A DNA stretch of 38,604 nucleotides, from the NCBI GenBank assembly GCA_003599575.1, contig QZKV01000150.1, positions 1-38,604 on the forward strand. The letters run 5' to 3'. Shown here piece after piece: positions 1 to 10,937 of this stretch. The DNA is from Desulfobacteraceae bacterium. Its GTDB lineage: Bacteria > Desulfobacterota > Desulfobacteria > Desulfobacterales > Desulfosarcinaceae. The number at the start of each line of letters is the position of its first letter. The first letter of the stretch is position 1. The translations under genes and the position numbers were made by a program. The notes under the pieces were generated by a model, which saw only the letters and a program-made list of their open reading frames with translations, made no database searches and was not told the DNA's origin.

Positions 1-740
1 CCGACGGTCACGCCCGCGGCCAACCACATGGCCAGCGCGGCTTTGCTTCCGGTCCATAACGAACCGATGCCGATGGCCGCGATCATGGCCAGATTCAAAA
101 AAACCGGCGCAAGCGCCGGGGCGGCGAAGTGGCCCAGGACATTCAAGATGCCCATGCATAAAGCCAACATCCCGACGAAGAAGATGTAGGGGAACATGGT
201 GCGGGTCAGATCAACCGTAATTGCGAATTTTTCGCCGACATCGGAAAAGCCGGGGGCGATCAGGCGCACCAGCCAGGGGGCCATCGCCATGCCGGCCAGC
301 GTGACCAGCGCCAACACCAACGCCGCCGACCGCAGTGCGCTGTTGGCCAGTCGATCGGCTTCCCCGCGGCCCTGCTGGTAAAGCGTGTCGGTGTAAACCG
401 GCACGAAGACGATGCTTAAAGAGCCCTCCCCGAATAGGCGCCGCAGCAGATTGGGGATGCGGAAGGCGGCCAGAAAGGCATCCGAAACCATTCCCGTCCC
501 GAAAAAAGTGGCAATGACAATATCGCGCACGGCGCCCAGAATTCGACTCAACAAAGTGGCCCCGCCGACCACACCGGCGGCCCGCACCATGAGCGCGCGG
601 TCAGATGCACCATGTCCGCCGTCCGCGGCCGGCGCATGGCCGGCATGCGTCCGGGAATCGCCGTCGCGCTCCCCTGGCGCGCCCGCAGTCCCGTCGGACG
701 GGCTGTTCCGGTTTTCATCCGCATTGAAAATTATTGACAT
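1..740 (-). CDS. murJ: Lipid II flippase MurJ (MviN), N-terminal part, runs off the window
   Basis: The reading frame opens at ATG 740-738 and stays open to base 1, giving about 246 residues; the C-terminal half lies outside the window. After a hydrophilic stretch of about 48 residues the protein shows the MurJ/MviN N-terminal signature: GGATLLSRILGAVRDIVIAT, then SDAFLAAFRIPNLLRRLFGE and SLSIVFVPVY, followed by several hydrophobic helices. MurJ flips lipid II across the inner membrane for peptidoglycan synthesis. The start is uncertain: no good Shine-Dalgarno precedes 740, and an internal ATG at 590-588 directly before VRAAGVVGG would remove the polar extension and give a typical MurJ start. 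The gene is divergent from rpsT, and its first codons overlap the rpsT -35 box. The identity is firm; the start is not. Confidence 0.93.
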   Translation of the reverse strand, partial: MSIIFNADENRNSPSDGTAGAPGERDGDSRTHAGHAPAADGGHGASDRALMVRAAGVVGGATLLSRILGAVRDIVIATFFGTGMVSDAFLAAFRIPNLLRRLFGEGSLSIVFVPVYTDTLYQQGRGEADRLANSALRSAALVLALVTLAGMAMAPWLVRLIAPGFSDVGEKFAITVDLTRTMFPYIFFVGMLALCMGILNVLGHFAAPALAPVFLNLAMIAAIGIGSLWTGSKAALAMWLAAGVTV

Positions 741-762
741 GCCGGTGGAGAGCCTATATAGG
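734..762 (+). promoter_or_regulatory. Sigma-70-type promoter for rpsT
   Basis: A perfect TTGACA -35 box at 734-739 is followed, after 17 bases, by TATAGG at 757-762 within a TATATAGG run. The start of transcription would fall near 770, about 40 bases before the rpsT start codon. The -35 box overlaps the proposed murJ start codon on the other strand. Confidence 0.6.
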
Positions 763-809
763 ACAACATTTTAAGAACGCCCTAAAATGTAGGCGAAAGG
801 AGCTTGCCA

Positions 810-1070
810 GTGGCCAATCATAAATCAGCACTCAAACGCGCGGGGCAGAATCAAAAACGGCGTTTGCGCAACCGGACGGTGAAAACCCGTGTGAAAAACA
901 TGGTCAAGGAGGTCCGCCAGGCCGCAGCCCAAAATTCGGCCGAGACCGGCGCCACCTTGAAAACGGCCCAGTCTGCCATTGATAAGGCCGCCAAAAAGGG
1001 CGTGTTGCACAAACGTACCGCTGCCCGGAAAATCGCCCGCCTTGCCAAATTGACCAAATCCGTTCAGTAG
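810..1070 (+). CDS. rpsT: 30S ribosomal protein S20
   Basis: The 86-residue, Lys/Arg/Ala-rich protein begins ANHKSALKRAGQNQKRR after its initiator Met and ends AARKIARLAKLTKSVQ, the standard pattern of bS20, which binds 16S rRNA in the 30S subunit. The start is taken as GTG at 810, seven bases after the Shine-Dalgarno AAAGGAG at 796-802. A TTG at 804 is in frame but only one base from that site and would add residues not found in the family. It is a single-gene transcription unit with its own promoter upstream and a hairpin terminator just downstream. It is divergent from murJ, a common placement for rpsT in proteobacteria. Confidence 0.97.
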   Translation: MANHKSALKRAGQNQKRRLRNRTVKTRVKNMVKEVRQAAAQNSAETGATLKTAQSAIDKAAKKGVLHKRTAARKIARLAKLTKSVQ

Positions 1071-1091
1071 CCATACCGGCTCACAACTGCA

Positions 1092-1126
1092 AAACACCCG
1101 GTTGCGATCCACGCGGCCGGGTGTTT
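1092..1126. terminator. Bidirectional hairpin terminator between rpsT and lptE
   Basis: AAACACCCGG at 1092-1101 pairs perfectly with CCGGGTGTTT at 1117-1126 around a 15-base loop. The stem ends in A/T on both sides, so it can serve both the rpsT transcript (stop at 1070) and the convergent leuS-lptE transcript (lptE stop at 1131-1129). Confidence 0.7.
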
Positions 1127-1128
1127 GG

Positions 1129-1638
1129 TTAGAACGTATCCGTAAGCCGCGCATAGGCATATTCCGCCAGCCGCTGGGCCGCCTGGGCGCTGGCCAGGCG
1201 CAGATTGCGGTCCGTCTCGGGTCGCAGGGCGTCGACCGTATAGGTTTCTTCGGCCGTTATCTGCTGTTCCCATAAAACCAAACCATTGCGATTTTTAAGC
1301 ACCAGCGAAGCGGTGATCACCATGCGGCGCTGCAAGGCCGTCAGGGTGCCGCTGCGCGCCACGGTTTCAGTGGCCAATGCATCGATGCTGCCGGTGAGCA
1401 CGGCGTCGGCTCTGTCCGCATCCACCAACAGATTCTGCCGCCGGCGGGTGAACTCATCGACCAGGGCATTGGTGACAATGCTTTCCAGTCCGGATAAGGC
1501 CGTACGATTGGTAAGCACGCTGACGGCGATGGTACTGACATCGCCCGGCAGCCGGCCGCTGCCGGCCAGACGATACCCGCAGGCGGCCAGCAGGGTCAGG
1601 CACAACGCAGCGATGGTCAGGGACCGGCAATCTTTCAT
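1129..1638 (-). CDS. lptE: LPS-assembly lipoprotein LptE
   Basis: This 169-residue protein has a lipoprotein signal peptide: basic start, hydrophobic core, and lipobox LAAC with the lipidated Cys at residue 20. CGYRLAGSGRLPGDVSTIAV directly after the cleavage site is the LptE (RlpB) signature. LptE is the outer-membrane plug of the LptD translocon that delivers lipopolysaccharide to the cell surface. The body (NRTALSGLESIVTNALVDEF, then a beta-rich stretch with EETYTVDALRPETDRN) fits the LptE fold. The start ATG at 1638 has AGGAG five bases upstream. The gene lies downstream of leuS on the same strand, as in many proteobacteria. The lipoprotein identity and position are solid; sequence conservation in this family is low. 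Confidence 0.88.
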   Translation of the reverse strand: MKDCRSLTIAALCLTLLAACGYRLAGSGRLPGDVSTIAVSVLTNRTALSGLESIVTNALVDEFTRRRQNLLVDADRADAVLTGSIDALATETVARSGTLTALQRRMVITASLVLKNRNGLVLWEQQITAEETYTVDALRPETDRNLRLASAQAAQRLAEYAYARLTDTF

Positions 1639-1684
1639 TTAAACTCCTGAAGCAGCGCGGGATTCACGCGCACTCAGCGAAGCG

Positions 1685-1741
1685 GTACTCGCCCTCGTAC
1701 TCTGAACATCGAGTACGAGGACGAGTACGCGTACGAGTACG
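1685..1741. repeat. GTACGAG-type hexamer-periodic repeat forming an 18-bp hairpin
   Basis: GTACTCGCCCTCGTACTC at 1685-1702 pairs with GAGTACGAGGACGAGTAC at 1711-1728 around the loop TGAACATC; the only imperfection is one G-T type pair. The right arm continues into GCGTACGAGTACG (1729-1741), so the block follows a six-base period (TACGAG/TACGCG). It fills the gap between leuS and lptE within one operon. Related sequence occurs at 27692-27950. There is no T-tract on the lptE side, so a simple intrinsic terminator is unlikely. Confidence 0.75.
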
Positions 1742-1801
1742 ATTTTGAACAGACTTTTCTGCCTTTTGTCCCGGCTCATCTGAGATTCCATGAACGGAAC
1801 G

Positions 1802-4396
<2,595 letters not shown>

Positions 4397-4486
4397 CGCT
4401 CTTCACCTTTTATATACGGACTTGGTCCCAAATCCGGTCTCAATGCCATAACTTCAGCAAAAGTGCAATGATGGCATAGAATATGT

Positions 4487-4515
4487 TTGACTTAATGCAA
4501 GCAATTGCATATGAA
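4487..4515 (+). promoter_or_regulatory. Probable sigma-70 promoter for rng
   Basis: TTGACT at 4487-4492 is followed after exactly 17 bases by TATGAA at 4510-4515, about 75 bases before the rng start codon. It lies in the 192-base divergent gap between leuS and rng. Confidence 0.5.
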
Positions 4516-4588
4516 TCAATGCGTTACATCCTCATGCACTCATGCAGTCCAACTGGCGCACTTTTTTCAACCATAGGAACAATCATAG

Positions 4589-6055
4589 ATGAGCAGCAAA
4601 ATTCTGATCAACGCCATCGACCCGGAAGAGATACGCATCGCCAAGGTCAAGGATAACCAGTTGGAAGAGTTCCAGATTGAACTGGCGGGCCGGGAATTCA
4701 TTCACGGCAATATATATAAAGCCATTGTGACACGGGTCGAGCCGAGCCTTCAGGCGGTTTTCGTCGATTTCGGCGGTGAGCGCAACGGGTTTTTACAGCA
4801 GGATGAGATCCACAGCGATTACTTCCGGGATGGCGCTAAGGACCGCAGCCTCGAGAACCTGATCGCCAAGGGCCAGGAGGTCATGGTGCAGGTGACCAAG
4901 GACCCGGTCATGAAAAAAGGCGCCATGCTCAGCACCTACATCTCCCTTCCGGGACGTTATGCCGTCTTGATGCCGGGCACCGACAACCGCGGCATCTCAC
5001 GCAAAATCGAGGACGAAGAGGAGCGCCAGCGCCTCAAAGAGATCGTGCAAGAGCTCAAAATTCCGGAGGGTTTAGGGATCATCGTGCGCACGGCCGGCCA
5101 TAGCTGCACCAAAAGCCAACTGGCCAAAGATCTGAGTTACCTGATGCGGCTGTGGCGCAACATCAACAACAAATCGATCCGTGAAAAAGCGCCTGCGGTG
5201 CTTTACAAGGAGCGCAGCCTGGCGGTGCGCTCCATCCGCGATTACTTCACCTCCGATGTCAACGAAATCCTTATCGATGATGAAAGCGTGTACCAGGAGG
5301 TTAAGAATTTCGTTCACATCATTTCTCCCCGGCACAAGCACCTCGTCAAACACCATGCGAATGACAAACCGATTTTCTCCAAATTCCAGTTGGAAGATCA
5401 AATCGCCACGATCTTTGAAAGCCGTGTGGCGCTTAAATCGGGCGGGTCCATCGTGATTGAACAAACCGAAGCCCTGGTGGCCATCGATGTCAATTCGGGA
5501 AGAGCCACCCGGGAAAAGGATTTGGAACAAACCGCATTGACGACCAACCTTGAATCCGCCGAAGAGGTGGCGCGACAAATACGGCTTCGTGATCTGGGCG
5601 GCTTGATCGTGGTCGACTTCATCGATATGCGCGAGAACAAAAACCGCAATGCCGTCGAACGCGCACTGCGCGAGCATGTCAAAGGAGACAAAGCCCGGGT
5701 CCGCATCGGCCGCATTTCCCAGTTCGGCTTGCTTGAGATGGCGCGGCAGCGCCTGGCGCCTTCGATTGAATTCGGCAGTCTGATTCCCTGCCCCTACTGC
5801 AAGGGCAAGGGTTTGTTTCCATCGACGGAAACGCTGGCCGTTCGTTTCTTGCGCCAGTTAAAGATGCTGACGCGCAGATCCGGACTGCAGCGCGTGCATG
5901 GCAGCGTTCCGAAAGCCGTGGCCGATTATGTATTGAACAAAAAACGCAAAGAGATCCTGGAGCTTGAAATGCAGCGCGGCTTTGCGCTGACGATCGAAGC
6001 CGACGAGAACATGGCCCCGCACGAGTGCCATATCGAGTGCGACCCCCAGTGTTGA
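4589..6055 (+). CDS. rng: Ribonuclease G (RNase E/G family)
   Basis: The 488-residue protein matches RNase G in length and lacks the long C-terminal scaffold of RNase E. The N-terminal S1 domain (about 35-125) contains VEPSLQAVFVDFGGERNGFL. The DNase I-like catalytic core has Asp300 in VAIDVNSG and Asp343 in IVVDFIDM, spaced 43 residues apart like the two metal-binding aspartates of E. coli RNase E. CPYC at 401-404 is the Zn-link motif used for dimerisation. RNase G is a 5'-end-dependent single-strand endoribonuclease that processes the 16S rRNA 5' end and decays mRNAs. The start ATG follows an AGGA at about the right distance. It is transcribed alone; a repeat-rich 389-base gap follows. Confidence 0.95.
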   Translation: MSSKILINAIDPEEIRIAKVKDNQLEEFQIELAGREFIHGNIYKAIVTRVEPSLQAVFVDFGGERNGFLQQDEIHSDYFRDGAKDRSLENLIAKGQEVMVQVTKDPVMKKGAMLSTYISLPGRYAVLMPGTDNRGISRKIEDEEERQRLKEIVQELKIPEGLGIIVRTAGHSCTKSQLAKDLSYLMRLWRNINNKSIREKAPAVLYKERSLAVRSIRDYFTSDVNEILIDDESVYQEVKNFVHIISPRHKHLVKHHANDKPIFSKFQLEDQIATIFESRVALKSGGSIVIEQTEALVAIDVNSGRATREKDLEQTALTTNLESAEEVARQIRLRDLGGLIVVDFIDMRENKNRNAVERALREHVKGDKARVRIGRISQFGLLEMARQRLAPSIEFGSLIPCPYCKGKGLFPSTETLAVRFLRQLKMLTRRSGLQRVHGSVPKAVADYVLNKKRKEILELEMQRGFALTIEADENMAPHECHIECDPQC

Positions 6056-6444
6056 CGGGGTGTTGGGTCCCTGCGCCGGCTTGGAAACACCGCGAATTCT
6101 TCTCCCAGTCAACATCGGCCGGGGCGGGCGGTGAGCCTTCTCGGGCTCGTATCGGAATCGGCATTGAATTAACCGGAGCCCCCGATTCCGTACCAATACC
6201 GATACCGACCTCATTAAGTGATCCGACCGTTCGACCAGCCGGGCAAAGAAAAACCGGTCGCAAAATCGCTGTACACCGATACCGACCATTGCAATACAGT
6301 GCCGTTTATCTTATACGTTTATATTTGTTGCCCGAGCAGGGCATGATTGACCTGCACGGGGATTTCGAGTATATCAGGCGCCGTCTTGTCCATCATCGGA
6401 TGTTTCAATGGCGGAAAAAAGAATAAAGAGGGAGGAATCAAAGC
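6056..6444 (+). other. Repeat-bearing intergenic region between rng and yajC
   Basis: This 389-base gap holds no convincing gene. It contains GTATCGGAATCGG (6149-6161), which pairs with CCGATTCCGTAC (6182-6193) apart from one bulged base. It also has a 13-base direct repeat ACCGATACCGACC at 6198-6210 and 6275-6287. The GTATCG/GATACC units recall the six-base-period repeats elsewhere in the window. A probable promoter for yajC-secDF lies at 6289-6317. Confidence 0.6.
6289..6317 (+). promoter_or_regulatory. Possible promoter for the yajC-secD-secF operon
   Basis: TTGCAA at 6289-6294 is followed after 17 bases by TATACG at 6312-6317. Each box matches four of six consensus positions. It lies 128 bases before the yajC start and overlaps the end of the local repeat block. 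Confidence 0.4.
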
Positions 6445-6813
6445 ATGGGTATCGCCTACGCAATGGGTAGCAGCGGCGCTGGAGGAGGGGAAGGCGTCGG
6501 AGGTTTTCTGTCCACGCCTCTGTTGCCGATCATCTTGATGCTGGCCATCATGTGGTTTCTGTTGATCCGTCCGCAACAAAAGAAACAAAAAGAACATCGT
6601 GAGATGATCAACAACCTGAAAAAGGGGGATATGATCATCACTTCAGGCGGATTGTTCGGACGCATCACCGGCGTCACCGACGCCGCGCTCACCGTTGAAA
6701 TCGCGGACAAGGTCAGAGTCAAGGTCAGCCGCGCACATGTGGCCGGCCTGGCGCAAACGACCAAACCGAGCACCCCGCCGGTCAAGGAAAAATCGGAAGC
6801 CGATAAAAAATGA
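6445..6813 (+). CDS. yajC: Sec translocase accessory protein YajC
   Basis: The 122-residue protein has a Gly-rich N-terminus, one transmembrane helix at about 24-42 (PLLPIILMLAIMWFLLI), and directly after it the family hallmark RPQQKKQKEH. A small soluble domain follows (NLKKGDMIITSGGLFGRITG), and then a charged Lys/Glu-rich tail. YajC associates with SecDF at the inner membrane and supports protein export. The start ATG has GGAGG nine bases upstream. It is the first gene of yajC-secD-secF; the queA/tgt genes often found upstream in other proteobacteria are absent here. Confidence 0.95.
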   Translation: MGIAYAMGSSGAGGGEGVGGFLSTPLLPIILMLAIMWFLLIRPQQKKQKEHREMINNLKKGDMIITSGGLFGRITGVTDAALTVEIADKVRVKVSRAHVAGLAQTTKPSTPPVKEKSEADKK

Positions 6814-6918
6814 AGGCTGAAGGTATCGTAGCGACCTGCTTGGCGGCGTCTCGACCATATCCGTCGGCAACGGCCTCTTCTTTACCCCGATCTCATACGA
6901 ATTAAGAGGAATGATGCT

Positions 6919-8502
6919 GTGAAAACACCTTCTTGGCGCCTAATCGCTATTGTTGTGGTCTTCTTGGCCGCATTCATTTACGTGCTTCCGACACTCCAGA
7001 TGGTCTCCGGCGATAAAGCGCAGCCGTCCATTTGGCCCTATAAAAAAATCAACCTGGGTCTCGATCTGCAAGGCGGCATGCACCTGGTGATGCAGGTGGA
7101 CACCGGCAAAGCGGTGGAAAACACGGTCGATCGCAGCATCGAGGAATTGCGCGCCTTTGTGCGCCAGAACCGGATCAGGGTCAAAGCGCTCCGCAAGATC
7201 GATGCCGATACGATCGCCATCGGCTTCAGCGATCCCGAAAAAGCAGCCCAAAACAGGGGCTTGATCGCCGATGAATTCAGGGATTTCAATATCGTTGAGA
7301 AGACATCGGACGGCGAACCGGTCCTCCATCTGACCATCAAGCCGGACGTGGCCGAAAACGTGAAAGAACTGGCTTTCGACAAGGCCGTGATGAAGGTGCG
7401 CAACCGCGTGGATGAATACGGCGCGCGTGAACCCGATATCCGGCCGCAGGGGGAAGATCGCATCGTTGTGCAACTCCCCGGCGTGATCGATGCCGACCGA
7501 GCGCGCAATGAGATCGGCCGAACCGGCAATCTGGAGTTTAAGCTGGTGGATGAAAACAGCGATGTGCGTGAAGCGCTCAAAGGCGCCCTGCCCCCGGGCA
7601 GCGAGGTCCTCTACTACCGCAAGGACGATCCCGAAATGGCCGGCCGCCCCATTTTGCTCAAGAAAGAGACCCTGCTCACCGGAGACTACCTGACCGAAGC
7701 GCGCGTCCAATTCGACCCGGCCAGCGGGCAGCCCTATGTCGCGATCAAGTTCAACTCCAAAGGCTCGCGGATTTTTGCCCAGGTCACCGAAGAAAACATC
7801 AACAAACGCTTGGCCATTGTTTTGGATAATGAAGTGTATTCGGCGCCCGTGATCCGGTCCAAGATTGTCGGAGAGGGTATCATCGAGGGCAATTTCAACG
7901 ATGAAAGCGCCAAAAGCCTGGCTTTGGTCCTGCGGGAAGCTTTTCCCACCCCGGTCAAAATCCTGTACGAAAAAACCGTGGGCCCCTCCCTGGGCGAGGA
8001 TTCGATTCGCAAAGGTCTCTTGTCCATGCTGATCGGCGGCGTGCTGGTGGTTCTGTTCATGGCCGTTTACTATAAAACGGCCGGCGTTATCGCCGATGTC
8101 GCCCTGCTGATGAACATCCTTCTGATCGCAGGCGGATTGGCCGCTTTCAATGCCACCTTGACCCTGCCGGGAATCGCCGGCATCATTCTGACCATCGGCA
8201 TGGCCGTGGACGCCAACGTCCTGGTGTACGAGCGCATCCGCGAAGAGCTGCGATTGGGAAAAACCGCGCGCGCCGCTCTGGACGCGGGCTATGAACGCGC
8301 CTCGCTGACCATCCTGGACGCCAATGTCACCACCTTGATCGCCGCTTTGGTCCTGTTCCAGTTCGGCAGCGGACCGGTCAAAGGGTTTGCCGTCACCCTC
8401 ACCCTGGGCGTTCTGGCCAGTCTTTTCACCGCACTGATTTTATCGCGCACCATCCTGGAAAACGTCATCACCTCCCGGCGCGCCAAAACCTTGAGCATCT
8501 AA
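6919..8502 (+). CDS. secD: Protein translocase subunit SecD
   Basis: The 527-residue protein has an N-terminal transmembrane helix (about 8-26), then the conserved NLGLDLQGGMHLVMQVD, a large periplasmic domain (about 60-340), and a C-terminal five-helix RND-type domain with GMAVDANVLVYERIREEL. SecD works with SecF to pull proteins out of SecYEG using the proton or sodium gradient. The start is GTG at 6919, with AGAGGA at 6905-6910. A four-codon frame, ATGATGCTGTGA, overlaps this GTG at 6911-6922; it may be chance, or could help reinitiation. YajC ends 105 bases upstream. Confidence 0.97.
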   Translation: MKTPSWRLIAIVVVFLAAFIYVLPTLQMVSGDKAQPSIWPYKKINLGLDLQGGMHLVMQVDTGKAVENTVDRSIEELRAFVRQNRIRVKALRKIDADTIAIGFSDPEKAAQNRGLIADEFRDFNIVEKTSDGEPVLHLTIKPDVAENVKELAFDKAVMKVRNRVDEYGAREPDIRPQGEDRIVVQLPGVIDADRARNEIGRTGNLEFKLVDENSDVREALKGALPPGSEVLYYRKDDPEMAGRPILLKKETLLTGDYLTEARVQFDPASGQPYVAIKFNSKGSRIFAQVTEENINKRLAIVLDNEVYSAPVIRSKIVGEGIIEGNFNDESAKSLALVLREAFPTPVKILYEKTVGPSLGEDSIRKGLLSMLIGGVLVVLFMAVYYKTAGVIADVALLMNILLIAGGLAAFNATLTLPGIAGIILTIGMAVDANVLVYERIREELRLGKTARAALDAGYERASLTILDANVTTLIAALVLFQFGSGPVKGFAVTLTLGVLASLFTALILSRTILENVITSRRAKTLSI

Positions 8503-8566
8503 CCTGCATTCGAAATTTCCGACCGGCTTGCAACCGAAAACACGAAGGGACTGAGGAAAGCTGATT

Positions 8567-9604
8567 ATGCAGATCATCAAACCGGATGTGAACGTCAATT
8601 TTGTAGGACGCCGTCAAATGGCCTACGGCTTTTCCTTTGTGCTGCTACTGGCCAGCATCCTATCGCTTGTTTTCCACGGCGGCCCCAAATACGGCATCGA
8701 TTTTGCCGGCGGCGCCGAGGTGCTGGCCAGATTCAATGACCCGGTCCCGATCGAACAGGTCAAGTCCGCCTTGCAGGCCATGAACCTGAAAGGCTCCGTA
8801 CAGCAGTATGATGAGCAAGGCACGAACTTTTACCGCATCCTGATCGCCGCCGAACAGGCCGAGGGCGAAAATCTGGATAAGCGGTTACAGGAGGGCTTGG
8901 CCGCCGAAACCAAAAGCGGGGTGGCTTTGGAATCATTTGAAATGGTGGGTCCCCAAGTCGGGCGTGATTTGCGGGAAAAGGCGCTCTTGGCCATGTTTTT
9001 TGCCTTGTTGTTCATTACAGTCTACATATCCGGGCGTTTTGAACTCAAATGGCTGGTCAGCGGGGGCATGGCCGCTGCCCTGGGTCTGGCCGTCTACGTG
9101 CTGCACTCGATCGATCTGAGCATTCCGGCTTTGATGGCCGCGGCCCTGGTCATCAGCCTGATCCTGTTCTATTATCTGAACCTCAAGTACGCCATGGGGG
9201 CCATTGTGGCCCTGATCCACGACGTGCTGATCACGGTGGGCGTCTTTTCCATTTTCGGCAAGGAGTTCACCCTTCCGATCATCGCCGCGCTGCTGACCAT
9301 CATCGGCTATTCGCTCAACGATACGATCATCGTATTCGACCGTATTCGCGAAAATTTACGCAAGTATCATAAACTGCCGATGCAGGAGATCATCAATAAA
9401 AGCATCAATGAAACCTTGAGCCGCACCATACTGACCTCCGGCACCACCCTGATCGTGGTGCTCGCTCTTTTCTTGTTGGGCGGCGGGATCATCCACGACT
9501 TTGCGTTTGCATTGTTGGTGGGTATCGGCATAGGGACCTATTCATCGATTTTCGTGGCCAGCCCCATTCTGCTGGCCTGGCAGCGCAAAAAAGTCAGTGC
9601 ATAA
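8567..9604 (+). CDS. secF: Protein translocase subunit SecF
   Basis: The 345-residue partner of SecD has an N-terminal helix (about 18-38), then KYGIDFAGGAEVLARF, the SecF version of the conserved DFxGG motif. A short periplasmic domain (about 60-135) and five C-terminal helices follow, containing GYSLNDTIIVFDRIRENLRK. The Sec complex acts late in export across the inner membrane. The start ATG follows a GAGGAAAG site. It lies 64 bases after secD and is certainly cotranscribed with it. Confidence 0.97.
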   Translation: MQIIKPDVNVNFVGRRQMAYGFSFVLLLASILSLVFHGGPKYGIDFAGGAEVLARFNDPVPIEQVKSALQAMNLKGSVQQYDEQGTNFYRILIAAEQAEGENLDKRLQEGLAAETKSGVALESFEMVGPQVGRDLREKALLAMFFALLFITVYISGRFELKWLVSGGMAAALGLAVYVLHSIDLSIPALMAAALVISLILFYYLNLKYAMGAIVALIHDVLITVGVFSIFGKEFTLPIIAALLTIIGYSLNDTIIVFDRIRENLRKYHKLPMQEIINKSINETLSRTILTSGTTLIVVLALFLLGGGIIHDFAFALLVGIGIGTYSSIFVASPILLAWQRKKVSA

Positions 9605-9667
9605 ATCGCAAAAACCGTGGACTGCGGTGTTCGGATCAGTCACAGCCGCCCGAATCCAGACGGATCA

Positions 9668-10771
9668 ATGAATCACATCACCTCCTGGTTGACTCTTAAA
9701 AGCGTACCAGGTATTGGCAACTTACTTTGTGCGCGCCTGGTACGCCGTTTCGGCTCACCCGGCAAAGTACTGTCTGCGGCTGCCGAGGCGTTGCTCCAGG
9801 TGGAAGGGATGACGCCCCGCCTGGCCGGCGCGATCCGCTATCACCGCACGCCCGATCAGGTGCTGCGCGAAATCGATCTGGCGCAACAAAAAGGATACAC
9901 CATCATCACCCCGCAAGACAGCCTGTACCCCGCGCTGCTGCACCATATCCCCGACCCGCCGCCGGTTTTGTTCTGTTACGGCCGGCCGGAGCAGGCCATG
10001 TACCCCGTCGCGGTGGTCGGCTCCCGCCGGGCAACTCATTATGGTCTCAATTCCACCCGCCGTTTATGCGCTCAACTGGCCGAACGAGGTGTGACGGTGG
10101 TCAGCGGCATGGCCCTGGGGATCGACACGGCCGCGCACCAGGGTGCTTTAAACGGCGGCGGACGCACTGTAGCCGTACTGGGTTCCGGGCTGGACCAAAT
10201 CTATCCGCCCCAAAATGTAAAGCTTTTCCATCAAATTGCCGAAAGAGGGTGCGTGATGACGGAGTTTTTTTCGCAGGCCGCCCCCGAAGCGCACCATTTC
10301 CCCATGCGCAACCGCGTCATCAGCGGCATGAGTTTGGGGACTGTGGTGGTCGAGGCCGCCCGCCGAAGCGGTTCCCTGATCACCGCCCGGCTGGCCGCCG
10401 AGCAGAACCGGGAGGTGTTTGCCGTTCCGGGCAGCATCCATTCCGCCACGGCCCGTGGCACGCATGACCTGATCAAGCAAGGGGCCAAGCTGGTTGAAAA
10501 CGCCGACGATATCCTGGAAGAGATCGCACCCGCTTTAAGCACTGCGCCATCGGAATCACGGGGCGCTAAGCCGCTGCCGGAACTGTCCGCACTCGAAAAG
10601 TCGGTCTTTACGGCCCTGGATGCACATCCCGTTCACATTGACGAGTTGGCCCGCCGTGTAAAAGAGGATATCGGGGTGCTGGCCGGCATTCTTTCTCAAC
10701 TGGAACTTAAAGGGGTCATATGCCGGGAGGCGGGCAAACGGTTCGCCCGGCATGTTGATTTTTTAGATTAG
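9668..10771 (+). CDS. dprA: DNA-processing protein DprA (Smf)
   Basis: The 367-residue protein has an N-terminal SAM/HhH-like region (KSVPGIGNLLCARLVRRFGS, about 8-60). A Rossmann-like DprA core (about 95-305) follows, with VAVVGSRRATHYG, VVSGMALGIDTAAHQGAL, VAVLGSGLDQIYPPQN and FAVPGSIHSATARGTHDLIK. A C-terminal winged-helix segment (about 320-365) completes it. DprA binds incoming single-stranded DNA and loads RecA during transformation. The ATG at 9668 is preferred over an in-frame GTG at 9617 because family members begin just before the KSVPGIG motif; no strong Shine-Dalgarno helps decide. It is followed by topA, a frequent dprA neighbour. Confidence 0.95.
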   Translation: MNHITSWLTLKSVPGIGNLLCARLVRRFGSPGKVLSAAAEALLQVEGMTPRLAGAIRYHRTPDQVLREIDLAQQKGYTIITPQDSLYPALLHHIPDPPPVLFCYGRPEQAMYPVAVVGSRRATHYGLNSTRRLCAQLAERGVTVVSGMALGIDTAAHQGALNGGGRTVAVLGSGLDQIYPPQNVKLFHQIAERGCVMTEFFSQAAPEAHHFPMRNRVISGMSLGTVVVEAARRSGSLITARLAAEQNREVFAVPGSIHSATARGTHDLIKQGAKLVENADDILEEIAPALSTAPSESRGAKPLPELSALEKSVFTALDAHPVHIDELARRVKEDIGVLAGILSQLELKGVICREAGKRFARHVDFLD

Positions 10772-10776
10772 TTTTC

Positions 10777-10812
10777 GTTGGGTTTGTTGGGTTTGTTGAG
10801 TTTGTTGGGTTT
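10777..10812 (+). repeat. Tandem nonamer repeat, four copies of GTTGGGTTT
   Basis: Four back-to-back nine-base units run GTTGGGTTT, GTTGGGTTT, GTTGAGTTT, GTTGGGTTT, starting six bases after the dprA stop codon. The array is G/T-only on this strand and lies in the 166-base gap before topA. Confidence 0.9.
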
Positions 10813-10937
10813 GTTGTTACCCAAAGGGGCAAAGGGCAAACGGCTTTTCCTGCTGAGGTGTTTACAATTGAGCCGGTAAGCCCTACCATGGATGTCCATT
10901 TCAAAAACGATCTACTATTTCGATACAGAGGTTCACC

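Noticed and set aside
10777..10812. Tandem nonamers considered as a CRISPR array
   Set aside because: Units are nine bases with no spacers and no cas genes are present; it is a simple tandem repeat.
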